Source: Chaunax sp. Z400 (Eukaryota; Chordata; Actinopteri; Lophiiformes; Chaunacidae). Taken from it: a stretch of 64,000 bases of DNA. The notes below the pieces were generated by a model. That model had not been told where the DNA came from, searched no databases, and saw nothing but the letters and a program-made list of their open reading frames with translations. Below are positions 47,701 through 60,327 of this stretch, piece after piece. Every line of letters begins with the position of its first letter. The first letter of the stretch is position 1. A program made the translations under genes and the position numbers. Location: contig CM075197.1 of assembly GCA_037577475.1 (NCBI GenBank), positions 18,550,650 through 18,614,649 on the forward strand. Reading direction: 5' to 3'.

Positions 47701-50700
47701 GTTTTGAGAAAGTTGTATGATGCAGCAGCTGAGCTCTGTCTGTATGTGATATACAGAAAGAACAAAATTAGGCTGTGCATTGATTTGTGGGTTTGTGAAT
47801 GGTCATGAGAAGTGTAGCAACATTCACAACATGCTTACAATAGAAAGCTCATTCTCTCTTGGTAAGTTTTATTCCTCCCCCACAGAGCTGAACTTCATCC
47901 AGCAGCTCCATTCAGCTCTAGCAAGGATGCTAACCAGTCCCAGGTGCTGCCAAAGCTAAGCTAACACAGTAGGCCCACCTGTACTGTGAGGCTTTGGGTT
48001 TCATCTCAAACTGCAGGCAGCTCTCACTCAAAGACACAAACTGTACTATTATGGGTGAATCAGACTAGCACATTCTATTAGGCATTATAAACTTCTGTAT
48101 TTATATTTCTGTCTACATGCAGCCTGAATCTCAACCACATTTCTAAGTTAGATGGACAGAGGTTGTTTTCTTGTGTTAATTCCTCTGTAAGCTTTGAGCA
48201 AAAGGGATTTCCTAATGCCCACATCCAGCTAGAAGGAAAGTAAATAAAATCTGAAGGGATGCCAACCCTGACAAGCTTAAATCAAGATAAATTTATTTGT
48301 TGTCTTTTGTAGATCCTGATCTTGATGAACCAGCTCAGTCATACTCTTTGTCTTTGACAGTCATAGTCTTTTGACTGAATTCTCTGTTTAAGAGGTGCGA
48401 TATGAGTCTGGTTGATAAAAGTCAAGAGGCAGACCAAACCAGACTTCTCTTTTGAGTCAACAGATAAACATGCTGTTTGCCGTGAAAGTAAAACAATGTA
48501 GCTGCTACATTTATGGTTGCAATTCTCTCTTGTCACTGTGTCTCAATTGTGTGTATTTAGCCATGCAAGCCAATGTGCACATTGTGACTTTGTGTCAGCA
48601 GTGTGTGTTTCGTGGTTGTGGACACAGGCAGGTGGAGAGAGGGGTGCATTGGCTACGTTCGTGCAAAATTGTTTTAAATGGGCAGGCCGAGGGGGCAAAG
48701 AAAAGAGCATGAGAGGTGTACTATGATAAGTCTCCTATATGTCGGCTCTGCTCTGCATATAGATATGCCATACCTAAAATGCACAAATGCATACCAAGAA
48801 CAAGCTAAATATCACGTAATCCCCTCCATATCACTACCATCACAGCCCTTCTTTGTGCACACACTCATGTAACTCCACCTCACCTACAACCTCCTTGAGT
48901 TCTTCCAAACCTTATCTCTCATTCCTCCCCCTTTCGTCTTCTCCTCAAGTTAAAGTTGCCACCGTCCATGAAACCAGTGGTTCTAGATAGCAGACAAAAA
49001 AGTTTAATGACATCACTTTTTCCACGGCTACAATCACCCCCATTACACCAAAATCCTATTCAGTAGTGCCATTATCTCACCTGGCATCGGGCCCATGAAT
49101 TGTTGCCTGTGCTCCCAGCCACTTCCCCTATGCCCCACTAAAATACACAAGCCTGTGCATACACACATGCATATGAACACATCGCCACTTCTACCCTGGA
49201 GTCTGAGCCAAAGCCTGCAGCACAGGCAGTGCCGTGAGAACATGTCACCACACTTCCACTTTCATGGAGGGCACATTGGCTCGTTTAGTTTCTCTAAACC
49301 TTAGCAGAGGAGACAAAGCACTAATGCAATTTATTTCCAATTCAACAGGGATCTTTTTGATAACACTTTACATCAGCAGCAGCATGCATGAAATGCACAG
49401 GGAATGGTATACATCTCTGTGACATCAACCTTATCAGAGTAAGAAGATCCCACCCCACAGCTGCAACGCAAGAGCTTCTGGCCTGTATCAGACACACAAA
49501 TCGATAATGCACACACAGAAATATACCTTCACATCCCTCCTCCCAAAAAGAATGTCATTTAATCATTTAAATTCCAGCATAATGAGGTAATTCCATCTAT
49601 CATATTATGTCTTGCACTCCTAACTAGAGCTGTATCAATTCATCTTAAATTTATGATGAATCCACAAGGTTTTTTTTAAAAATCTCCCCATACCTTTTGT
49701 TGCAGCATTGCCTGGCCCACCACAGGCTAACTGATGTCATCCGATTGTGAAGGCTGATTGTTTTGTAGCGCCTCTATCAGCAGTCATCTTATTCAGCTAC
49801 TGTTTGTATTTCGTATTTTGTACTGTTTGTATTCTACTCACACAGAGACAGGTCTCTTGTCAGCACCAGCACATAACATCATGCGTTCTTACTCATTAGG
49901 TCATGAATTGTTCGAGAGGGACGATTGTGTTATTTGTGTTTGGGTCAGAGAGAGAAACAGAGATAGAGAGTGTCGGGGAGAGGTAGAGCTCCCAGTGAGC
50001 CAAGAGTTATAGGGAAATGAAACCTAAGATCCCCTTTAAAGCCATGTCCTGTGGAGAGGAACTCTACCAGACCAAAGTAGAGGCATCTGCCATGTCTTTC
50101 ACAACAAGGATCCATCTTTGACATTCAAAAAATACAAGGATCTGCAAAATCATGAAAACCACATGAAAAGATTGTATAGCTAATGTCAAAATAAGGCGTG
50201 AATTGTAAATTGTCTTTGCTCAGACCTTCCGGATTGCTATGATGAGACTTTCTTATCTGTGCATGTCAATCATAAGTTTAAATTTCTTATTGCAAATGCT
50301 GTCTGAGTTGACTAGTGACTGACTTCTTACTGCGTGGGTGAGTAACCAAGGAGGAATTAGAAAGAACGGGAAAAACAAGTATTGTTACCTGCCTGTCAAT
50401 GGTAGTTCAACATAAAAAAAATAAAGCACTTCCGTTCATGCACCTTTGATAAACATTATTCATTTCAAGACTAATGTTTGGTTATGGAGGCTGCCTGGTG
50501 ATCAGTGAATGTATCACAGAGAGGGAGCAAGGGAGAACACTTTTGAATTTGTATGTTAAAATATCAAATGTACACGCACACAGAGTAGTCAGGCAGATAA
50601 ATGTGTACATGCATGTGTTGCCCATTTTAATGTCATTTGGAGGGAGAGGTGAAGCAGTGCATGATGTTTAGTTGCAAAGAGGCAGTGGGTGGTAGGGGTG

Positions 50701-52782
50701 GAAGTGCAGTGGAGATAATCCACAGCTTTTGCCTTAAGTCCTGTGCACGCTGGGCAGATCAGGGACTGAGGGAGGAGTGGTGCTACCCTGTGGCAGTCAC
50801 CCAGCCGCGAGCCTGCCACCTGACCAGCCTGGCAGCCTTGCAGCCTGCACACCAGAAGACTCAACCTTCAGCTTTGATAAGTTTGAGCTAAGTCCGCCCT
50901 GCACCTGTAAACTGCCCCTGTCCACTCAGCATGCTCTGAATTTTTGTTCACATCCAGAGCTTTAAATTCCTCACCTCAAACACCCCATACTAGTTTTGTA
51001 CTGTTTGCAAATAAGGGTCTTAAGGCATATACTAATGATAGCTATTGTTACTACTGACTGAGGATGAGGTGTCTTCTGTATCAACAAGGTGGACAGAGTG
51101 GGTCAGTGGGTTAATGCTTTCAGTACAGCTATAGGTTTGGCCCTTGGGAGAGATGAAGTTGAGAGGTTAACCCAGGGGTAAAAAGGTCAGGTCACAAGTC
51201 CAGGCCGAGCCCCGATTCAGCTGGACACCCTGAGGAGAGACCCTTCAACCCACACATCAGACTGTGTGCGGTTTGGAGCACCAGCTGTTAAGAGGAACAA
51301 GGGAGGGGAAGGAGGGAGAGGTAAAGAGGGAGCTCAGCTGACAGGATGTGCTCCGATCCCATGGTGCCCTTTCACTCTCATCCATCCATCCCTCATTCTG
51401 CATTTCTTATCAGTCATGAAAAGCACTCTCTGTGTTCACACTTTTGCTATAAAAGGAAAAAAAAAGATTTTTATATTGCCTTAAACAGCTATAAAAAAGG
51501 CATTTAAATTACTCTAATTTCAGAATAAGTTCTGGACATGAACCAAACAAAGATTGCGGTGTCACAGCTAAGTGATTGCAACAAAGGCAATAAGCTGTGG
51601 CTGTTCCTCAGCTAGTCAAATCTTTCGGTAACCACCCACCGCCACTGTGATTATGGTCGTCACTAGAGCTCTGATCATGTGATTTGTGAAGCCTGGGTCT
51701 GACTGTGTAAACCGCCTCACAATCATTGCCCATCAGCTGGCTGAGCAACTCCCCTCCTTGTAAACATGTAAACAAGCAACAAGCACCAAGCCATGCTGTA
51801 AGCAATCTTTAGATAACTGAGAAGAATATTTCCCCATTCTACAACACACAGTCAATATCACTTCCCTCTGTCAACTCTACTGAATAAGTTCCTCTCTTTC
51901 TTTCCGTTTCTCAGTGGAGGTCCCAGGTGTTTCAAGGGAATCTAAGGGCTAAAATGTGAGACGGATGTAACAAAACAGGAAGGACCTGACTAAGGGGCAT
52001 TTAATGTTCTGATTCTCAATATATGTTAAGTATGAGTACAGTGGTGTGATTGGATTGAATTGGTGTTAGGTGTAGATGTCTTTAAGAGGTGAACAAAGGT
52101 TGTGTAACTGTGTGAAAATGGGATCATTGAATACGCATGCTGCTTTCTCACAGTCCAGAAAGGCAGAGAATTAAAGGGCCACAGTTAGTGTTCCCTCATA
52201 CTCTACAATTTAGTGAGTTCTGATTATATCAGAGGATATTTGCATTATGTCCCATGAGAAAACAGGCCTGATCCTAACAGGTGCCAAATTACACTCACCT
52301 GCAAAGATGACAATGTCATTCAAACTGCTTCAGCTGTAGATGGGACAATTTGTTCACGGCCATTCTCAGGAGGATCCAATGTGGGAATGTTTTTATCCAC
52401 ACAATGAAACGTTTCACATTTGCATCCACAAAAAGAGCTGAATAACACCTGACAGAACCACACAAACAAAGCAACAAATGCACAATTAAACGTTTCTGCA
52501 GTTCTTTAAGCTGAACAACACACACAGTCAGGCAGGCAGGCAGCATTTTTCTTTCTTGCGACCAGATTTTCAGAAGAGGCTGGGAGGCACAACAACCCTG
52601 GTTCTGCTCTCGAACACAAAAACATCCTCAGAGAGAGGATACATGGAAACAACTCCTGGAAAAGTTTGCAAAGTCATGACTTAGTCACATCAGGCACTAA
52701 CACAAAAAGACCTCTCAGTCTCAGTGATGGTGTGTTCCTACAGGCCACAGAAAATCAAAACATCCATATTTGCACTGAAAAG
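44701..52782. other. Downstream intergenic region (gene desert, part 3)
   Basis: No supported gene. A GC-richer block at 46.8-47.4 kb is open for 184 codons on the minus strand and up to 142 codons on the plus strand, but shows no family resemblance. Other less AT-rich stretches are at about 48.85-49.3 and 50.64-50.95 kb. Remaining open frames are short and uncharacteristic. Confidence 0.5.
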
Positions 52783-53146
52783 GGGTGGCATGGCGGCGCA
52801 GTGGGTAGCACTGTTGCCTCACAGCAAGAAGGTCCTGGGCCCAAACCAACCTGAGGACCTGGGACTTTTCTGTGTGGAGTTTGAACGTTCACCCCATGTC
52901 TGTGTGGGTTCCCTCCGGGTTCTCTGGCTTCCTCCCACCACCAAAAACATGCAAAAGAGGTTGAATTGGTGACTCTAAATTGACTGTAGGTGTGAATGTG
53001 AGTGAGAATGTCTTTCTATGTGGCCCTGTGATGAACTGGCGATTTGTCCAGGGTGTACCTCGCCTCCAGCCCAAAGTCAGCTGGGATAGGTTCCAGCCCC
53101 TCAGCGACCCTACACAGGATAAGCTGTTACAGAAAATGAATGAATG
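52783..53146 (+). mobile_element. tRNA-derived SINE (teleost, V-SINE-like)
   Basis: Head GGTGGCATGGCGGCGCAGTG with GGTAGCACTGTTGCCTCACAG resembles a tRNA-derived pol III A-box region. A degraded B-box region follows (CCTGGGCCCAAACC). Then comes the conserved body (TTTTCTGTGTGGAGTTTG, GGTTCCCTCCGGGTTCTC, GGTGACTCTAAATTGACTG, GATGAACTGGCGATTTGTCC, CAGCTGGGATAGGTTCCAGC). The tail ends in ATGAATGAATG repeats. Essentially full length at about 364 bp and diverged by scattered substitutions. The family is very common in fish; my name for it is from memory. Confidence 0.85.
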
Positions 53147-56100
53147 TTTTTTTAGTTTCCTGATTATATTATATTATATGTCATACACTGCCACTGAGAG
53201 ATGCTTCTGCTGCATTTTACTCCAGAACTCATACAAACTGGACAAAGGCCAGCAAAATGTATTTTCTCACCTAAATAAAATTCCCCTTAATGAGCAAATT
53301 AATGGTTGCCTCTCAGTATGGTGAAAGGAACCACTGGGGAGAAGCTCATTTCAATTACTGTGTTGTTTTAACAAATGGACTTGCTGAGCTGTGTCCAGGC
53401 ATTTTATTCAGTTTATTATTTTTTCATTCAGTTTATATTCTACAACTGCTCTACTATACAGATATTTTGAAAATGCCATTAAAGTGCCATTACTGGAGAA
53501 AATGCCAATACAAAATTCTTACTGCTTACACCCTCTGGGTTATCATTCTATAGACACCTAGAGGGAAGTTTTTCATTTTGACTGTAGAATGATTCAAAAT
53601 CCATAAACCTGCTGAAATATTTGCTTATTTTCCTTACCTACAGGTAGCTAGTGGAATTTATTACCTCTAGGAGCGTTGTGGTTATGTTCCCAGTCATGTG
53701 TAAAACAGAGCACATGCACGTGCAAAGGCATGTGGTTGACGACACATGACATAAATTCATGCCAATCACACTGATCTACAGGTGGAGAGAATGTACAAGG
53801 AAATGCAGCCCTGTACCAACAGAGACAGGGAAAGATTGACAATTTGATATAATAATCAAATTATATTAACACAAAAAGCAGACAATTATCAAATTTAAAT
53901 GCTAAATATATAAATTTGAACTTTCTCTGACGTGGTATTCATCTTACTCGCAATGCAATCAAAGTTGATTAAACATTAAATACATTGATACTTAATGTCT
54001 TGACCCTTGAGCTTTTGAGGACGTACTGTAGAGAGCGTTTTTTGTTTCTTGTGAGGACGAGCACATTCTGGGGCTCACTGATAAGATCACACAACATCAA
54101 CTTTCTGGGCTACATTTCAAGCAGGATGAACAGGAAGACAAGGCAGCCTTTGAAATACAAACACAAGTGAATAAAAACCCTGAATGTGCAGTATTTTGAT
54201 CATCCTCTGTTTCAAGATAAAAAGCAGGCCTATTTTTGTATTGGATTCCTCAGAATTCTTCCTACAGGATGCACACTGGATTTAATCTGTGCCCTCTTTG
54301 GTATAATTATCAACCAGTAAAAGCCTGACTATAAAATACGACCAGAGTAATCCAGGAGTTTGTAAGGTAGTTAGCATAGCTTTGTAATTTTGCCTGTAAC
54401 TCATTCAGCAGTCAGCAAATTGTATGAACAATGGGGTATTGAAATTGTGCCATGCTCCCCCACAGAAGGTGGGAATGGAGTAGATGGTTGTCGATTTCAT
54501 CCATATCTTTGTTTTGTCCTTGACTGTGTGCAAATATGGGTGTCCAGCAGTCATCCTGGTGTAGACACATGTGCAGCAGCACCTGAATCAGAAGTGTGTG
54601 TCGGAGCTGAGGGCCTCATTGTGTAAATAGGGCCTGCACAACCGTGAGAGACGATGGCTATCGACCATCCCGCACCCAGGAATGACAGGTTTTATCTGGG
54701 GTTGACTATGTGAGATACATGTCTACGTGTCTATGTGTATTAAATCTCTGGAAATTTTATGCAGGAGGACATCCATGCAGCACACAATACCAATGCATAG
54801 GCGACATACCACCACCATCTTCTTCACGCTATCATTGTGATAGATGGCCGTGTGAGTTCCTCACCCCTAGTTGCCAGCTGTACACATCAGGAAACGAAAT
54901 TCAAGTGCTGCATGTAAAAAGGAACTCTGTGTGTGTGGGTCAAAGGGTCACTCCTTACTCTGACCAGAGGATTCCTGCAGTGTGGGAGGCTGCAAACTGT
55001 TCAGACAAACTGATGAGATCCTGATATACAAGCTAATCATTGCTTATAACTCTCAGACAAAAGGCAAATAAAACAGCTGGAACCTTGGCACAATATCATC
55101 AGAGATCAGCACCAATACTGGCACAGGAGACAGAGGTATAAAACGCTGATTTAAAAGTTGTTTTTTCTGCAGTGTTAAAGGAGGCAGACATGACTACACA
55201 GAGAGGCAAGTAAAATATCTGATTATATGAATTAAGTGTGAATTTTTGAAATAGGACACATTTCACATGCAGGCGATCAACATAGATATATCTATATATT
55301 TTTCAATGTAGGTATTTTTAACATATAAAACATCATTTTGATTGAATATTATTACAGCTATATTTTACCTGCGAGCACCCTACACAGAGAGATGTGGCAA
55401 ATTCTCCTGAGGCCTCTTGTAAAGCCTCACTTGAAGACATAATTTGTCCCTGCAGCTGACAGGTTGACACCCTCTGTCTAAATTCACCAGACGCATAATG
55501 AGATATCTCTATCTGACTGTGTTTCCCAGTGTAAAGAATATGACCAGACCTAACGACATGGACAAGTACTGACCCGAACTTTGACTTGACCTTTCCTTCA
55601 CAGAGAAAGGAAATATACTGTTAGGGAAAAAGCACATCTAGAAAATGTGAGTGCCCTCCATTTAAATCTGTACTTTCCTCTTTGCCAGTCTCTAAAGGTC
55701 GAGCTGCTATAGCTGTAGCACTGAATTACCCTCTGCTGGAAAATTTACAGTTTTTCAAGTGAAAACAGGGAAAAAACAAAAAAATAATTTGTCATAATTT
55801 CCCCCATCAGACAGATTTGCCTCTGTGGCCAGTGGGCAACAGTTCAAACGTGGTATTCAGTGGGCTGGGAATGGCATTCTTAGCCAGCAGCGACAACTGA
55901 AAGTGATGAGGTGATCTCTCTTTCAGAATTCTGAATCCAAGAGTGAAATAGACTGCCAGTGTGATGTATGACGTATAGTAGGGACAGACGGCTGGCATCC
56001 TGGACTTGAGAACGTCTACCATGCTTCTTCAGTCCACGCTGACAGGCAAGAGGCACATTTGTACATGACCTTATTTTACTGTCTCACACATCTCTATTAT

Positions 56101-58533
56101 TTTCTTGCATGAAGAATGTGTCAATTAAAGGCAAATGAAAATGTTATGACTTGACAACTTAAATCAAAATGAAACAGACTTCCAGCTCATCAGCAATGAC
56201 TGGAATTCATAAAAAAGCTCTCATCCACTCATAACACATACAAACCAAACGGCAAATGATTTAATCAGAGATAAAATGATCTCTTCACTGATGACGAACT
56301 GTATAGTTCCTCTTTATATAATTATTTCTTTTGTTGTAATCACTTCTCCAGAGACCAGACACGGAGAAACGGGAAATGCTGCACTGAAATTATGCTTGCT
56401 CATAAGGTCAAGCTCACATCATCTTAACCATAATCAAAAGTAAAACCACATCACACTGCGCCTCACCACCTCTCTCACTCTCATTACACTCCCCCTTCCA
56501 CTCCAGTCCGCCCAACCCCACCCCGAAAAGTCTCCCACACCCCATTGCCCCCGCCCCTTGCCTTGCCACTGCCTCTCTGCATTGATGCTAATAATTACCA
56601 CTGAATGGATCTGCAGATTCCCATGGATGTCAGTGAAGCCTTTGGCCTGCTCTGTCACTCCCCTCCTCCTCTTCATCCTCTCCTGCTTCCCGAGCCTCCC
56701 CTTCCCCTTTCTCAATGGGGATTAAGAAAGAGAGGGATGGAGAGGGTGAGAGAGGGTTCTTTGCCAGACCGAAGGATGGTTTCCCATGCCACTGCCTCAT
56801 CTATGTCACCTTGCCAATCAAGGTTGTCACCATGGATAAACTAGAAACACTGAAGCATGTTTTATGATCTTTGGGAAGTACATAACCTTAATGTCATTAT
56901 CAATTATCGGTGTGCGTATTGATAAATTTCGTAATTGGATAAATGTGGTCATAATAAACTCAAGGTAAATCCAATGACACACTAGAAAGTGAAAACCTGT
57001 AGGAAAATAGGTTACCTCAATAAAGAGCTATTGTGGAAAATACAGAGAAAAGGGAAAGTGGTGGATTCCCACAATTACTCCTGTGCAAGCAGAGCCGAGT
57101 GGATCGACGTCATGGCCACTGGAGCCCACGCACCCTCAGCATGCCAGAGGTAACCGATACCCAGTCGGTGCTCATCCAAGCTCAAAAACCTACTAAAGCT
57201 GTGCTTTCTTTCAAGGAAGTCCAAGGAGGGGCCAACCCAGCACACCAGTTAATCACATCACACCACAAGAACCAGCAAGAAAGGGAGAGCATGAAAACTG
57301 GAGAAAAGTGCACTTTAAAGTGGGTAAGAGACTTGGCATGATGGACACGATAAAGCTGTATGGGAAGAGCAAAAATATATTTTTTCCACTGAAACCTGTA
57401 TGTGCAAGCACTAACATGCATCATATATGACTCATTAAAGAATATGTAATATTCAACATGAAATGTGGCCATTTTCCAAGACCAAGTAGAAATTTTGTAT
57501 TTTTTTTCTTCAAATGCAACTCCAATTTGGGGAAATGGTTTGGAGTGTACTTAAAGGCGTCCATGCTGCAAGAGTGTATGGAACCAACAAGGTTTGGCTC
57601 CAGGCCGCATGTCAACCTCACTTTAAATTATCCTCATTAGCAATTCCAGGGCAAAGTGACCATTTGTATGTATGTGATACTCTGGAGTCCAGGGACTGTA
57701 ATAGTCCTGGATGCACACCAGCATGAAAAGTGACATTTATTAACCAGGGTCAAAGGTTATATCGAGCTAATAGGCAGCCAATAGCAGCTCGTCTGGCTCT
57801 GATACTGTGGGAGAACTTTGGATTTGGCACTTGACATCATTGCCCGATGAATGGACGAACACCCCAATTACTACCCTTTTTAAAATTGTGGTTACATTAA
57901 AAAAAAGAGGGAAACAAAGAGTTTCTATGCAAAAACATGGCATCTTTTAAAAACATTTTAAAACTTGGACAAATACACTTGCACAAAAAACAAACGGTAA
58001 GGATAAGGATGAAAATATAAGTTGAACAGGCTTGAATCTTCTGCACTACAATGCCTTGATAATTAAAATTAATCATGTTTTGTGAGCTGTCCATGAGCCC
58101 ACATTCCTCTTCAAATACCCTGGCTCTCCACCCCTCAAACGCACACACTCACACTTGAACCTCATGAGAGAGAAATTTAGACACAATGAAACTTCCACTA
58201 AAACTTGGCAAAACTTCAAGTGAGAGCTCAGTAGCCGACACAAAGCTCATGCTTGACATTAAACATTTGTGGCTTGACACCTTTTGATGGAATACTTCTC
58301 TTATTGCAGAATGTTACATCAACAGTCCCTATGGAGGAAAGGTGAATTGAAGTGAGAAGACGTCTTTATGGTTAAGACAGTGTTTCTCGTTCCTCCCCTT
58401 CCTCCTGTCTCCTTCCATCATTTCCCAAGACTGTTAACCACGAACACAAAAGCAATGCTGCCTGAGCTCATTATGGAGACAGCCAATCTGCAGAATACTG
58501 CCAAGTCCTGCCCCACAACCTGGGCCTAGTTCT

Positions 58534-58547
58534 GTCGCCGTGGCAAC
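58534..58547 (+). promoter_or_regulatory. RFX X-box
   Basis: GTCGCC-GT-GGCAAC matches the X-box consensus GTNRCC(0-3)RGYAAC on both half-sites. RFX factors bind such sites in ciliary, pancreatic and Sertoli-cell regulatory DNA. It lies about 44 kb after sox9 with no promoter-like gene start next to it, so an enhancer role is more likely. Function is inferred. Confidence 0.4.
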
Positions 58548-59907
58548 CCAGCATCCAAGAACATGGAGGGGAGCGTTGGTTGTATGCTGGTGCTGGTTGT
58601 GATGTGTTGAAGGGGGGTTGCATGATGTCATCCTGTGGTGTGGAGGGGGCCAATGAAACCCTGAGAAAATTATGTCACCTTTTGTTGAGCCGGTCCATTC
58701 AGTGCTATAGAAGTGCAGTGAATTGAGAGCTGCAGAGAGGTCATTTTTCCCCTGAGCTGTGTATGTGTGTGAGAAAAAGCAGGGGAGAAAAATAAGGGGG
58801 GAGGGTGGGGGAAGACAAGTCCATTGTGGACATGCTAATGTTGTTGACCATAAGCAGGGACATAAAGATGTCATGAAGCTCAACTTCCAAAACATCAGCG
58901 CTGGGGTCTTCACACTCCTTTTCTTTTTCAGATTGTGATGACCTCGTCCCCAGCAAATTTGATTCTTGATATGATCCCTATGATGTTTTAAATAAAAACA
59001 TTGTCAAGCACCAGAACATAAGCCTGGGCACACTGCAACAGAGCCTAACCTGGTCTGCTTTCTTTTATCACAGAGAGAAAGACAACAATAAGCAACCCCT
59101 TAAGGAATAATTACCCCCTAGCAACTCTGCTATACCCCAAACTCCCACACCCATGTCCCATTCCCTGCAGAGACTGTAGGCCCCCACAAGGCCAGTCCGT
59201 ATTGAATCACAGCTGAAACTGACAGTGAAAGACATTTGAATGCTTAATTGTTGAACTAATCTAAACTAATTGAAAACAATAAATGCATTTGTAGTGTATG
59301 CCAGGATGTCTTTCTGTGATGACAAAAGAGCTGTGGAGATTTCTAGAAACACAACGATGAAAACTCCCTGACCCACATTGACCTATAGACGGTGACATTA
59401 ACACACGCTTCTCTTGCAACATCCAAAAACAAACAAGGGTTTCAGAAACTAAGCACTGCACACACAACACACATTTTCCACAATGTCATACTTTTAAGGA
59501 AAACTTGTGGCCTTATGATAAAAGTAAATGCTGCTTTTTGTGGACCACTTCAACATTGACCTATTACTCATATCGGTATTAGTAAGTAAATCCCTGTGAT
59601 TTCCCTGTGATTTCCAAGATTTTCACTTTATTTAAAATACATTTAAATGTCACATGTTTCCATTTTCACTTTAAATTTCGCTTTTACTCTGCTTCTCCTG
59701 AGCAGTAAATAAAACAGGAAAGAGCGACACACGTCCTGCTCGTAGCAGATTGGCAAATACTGGTCGAACTAGTAATGCAGCCAGCATGACTAACAATTAC
59801 AGACACACATATACAGACGCGTAACGCACATTATTAATGCATACAGTATTATCAGTTATCGACCTCACAGATCTGCAGCTGCATTGACAAAACAAAGCAC
59901 AAAGCAC

Positions 59908-59937
59908 AAAAGTGCATCCAAAAGTGGATGCACTTTT
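59908..59937. repeat. 12-bp perfect inverted repeat (hairpin)
   Basis: Arms AAAAGTGCATCC (59908-59919) and GGATGCACTTTT (59926-59937) with a 6-nt loop. Too short for a microRNA precursor and with no T-tract terminator context, so its role is unknown. Confidence 0.7.
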
Positions 59938-60327
59938 TATTTATGCTAGCAGGATTTATCATAGACACAACAAAAGTTATGGGGTCATTAATCATCGTGG
60001 AAATAAACACCTTGACAGGATTATTAATCAATATTAACACAGGCTGCCAATGTGTCGAATAGCAAAGTTTCAATAACAGTTTTTGGGTCATATTCATCAG
60101 GACCTTGATTACAATGGCTTCTCTGTGATCACTGTTGCGCTATGTTAAATGATAATGTTACATTTCAAGTGAATGAGTAATCATTTGAGGAAACTTGATT
60201 AGGTGTTTAGTTAATTTGACACTCTCCTCACTAGATAAACTTTGTTTGTGAAGGCGCTGGTGTAAGAGCTGCATTCAGTCTGTGAAAGTAGAACAATAAA
60301 GGGAATATAGCATGTGATTATTTTCCA

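Larger units (their letters stand above)
53147..60327. other. Downstream intergenic region (gene desert, part 4)
   Basis: No supported gene. Less AT-rich stretches at 56.45-56.85, 57.05-57.3 and 58.4-58.95 kb look like candidate non-coding elements; the last carries an RFX X-box. The minus-strand open frame of 159 codons at 58434-58913 has no family resemblance. A 12-bp-stem inverted repeat lies at 59908-59937, and an 11-bp tandem duplication at 59592-59614. Confidence 0.5.

Noticed and set aside
52666..53324. Several open frames of 60-114 codons
   Set aside because: They lie on or across the tRNA-derived SINE and have no protein-family resemblance.
58434..58913. 159-codon minus-strand frame
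   Set aside because: Composition rich in Pro, His, Thr and Cys without any domain. The stretch looks like GC-richer non-coding DNA with an RFX site.
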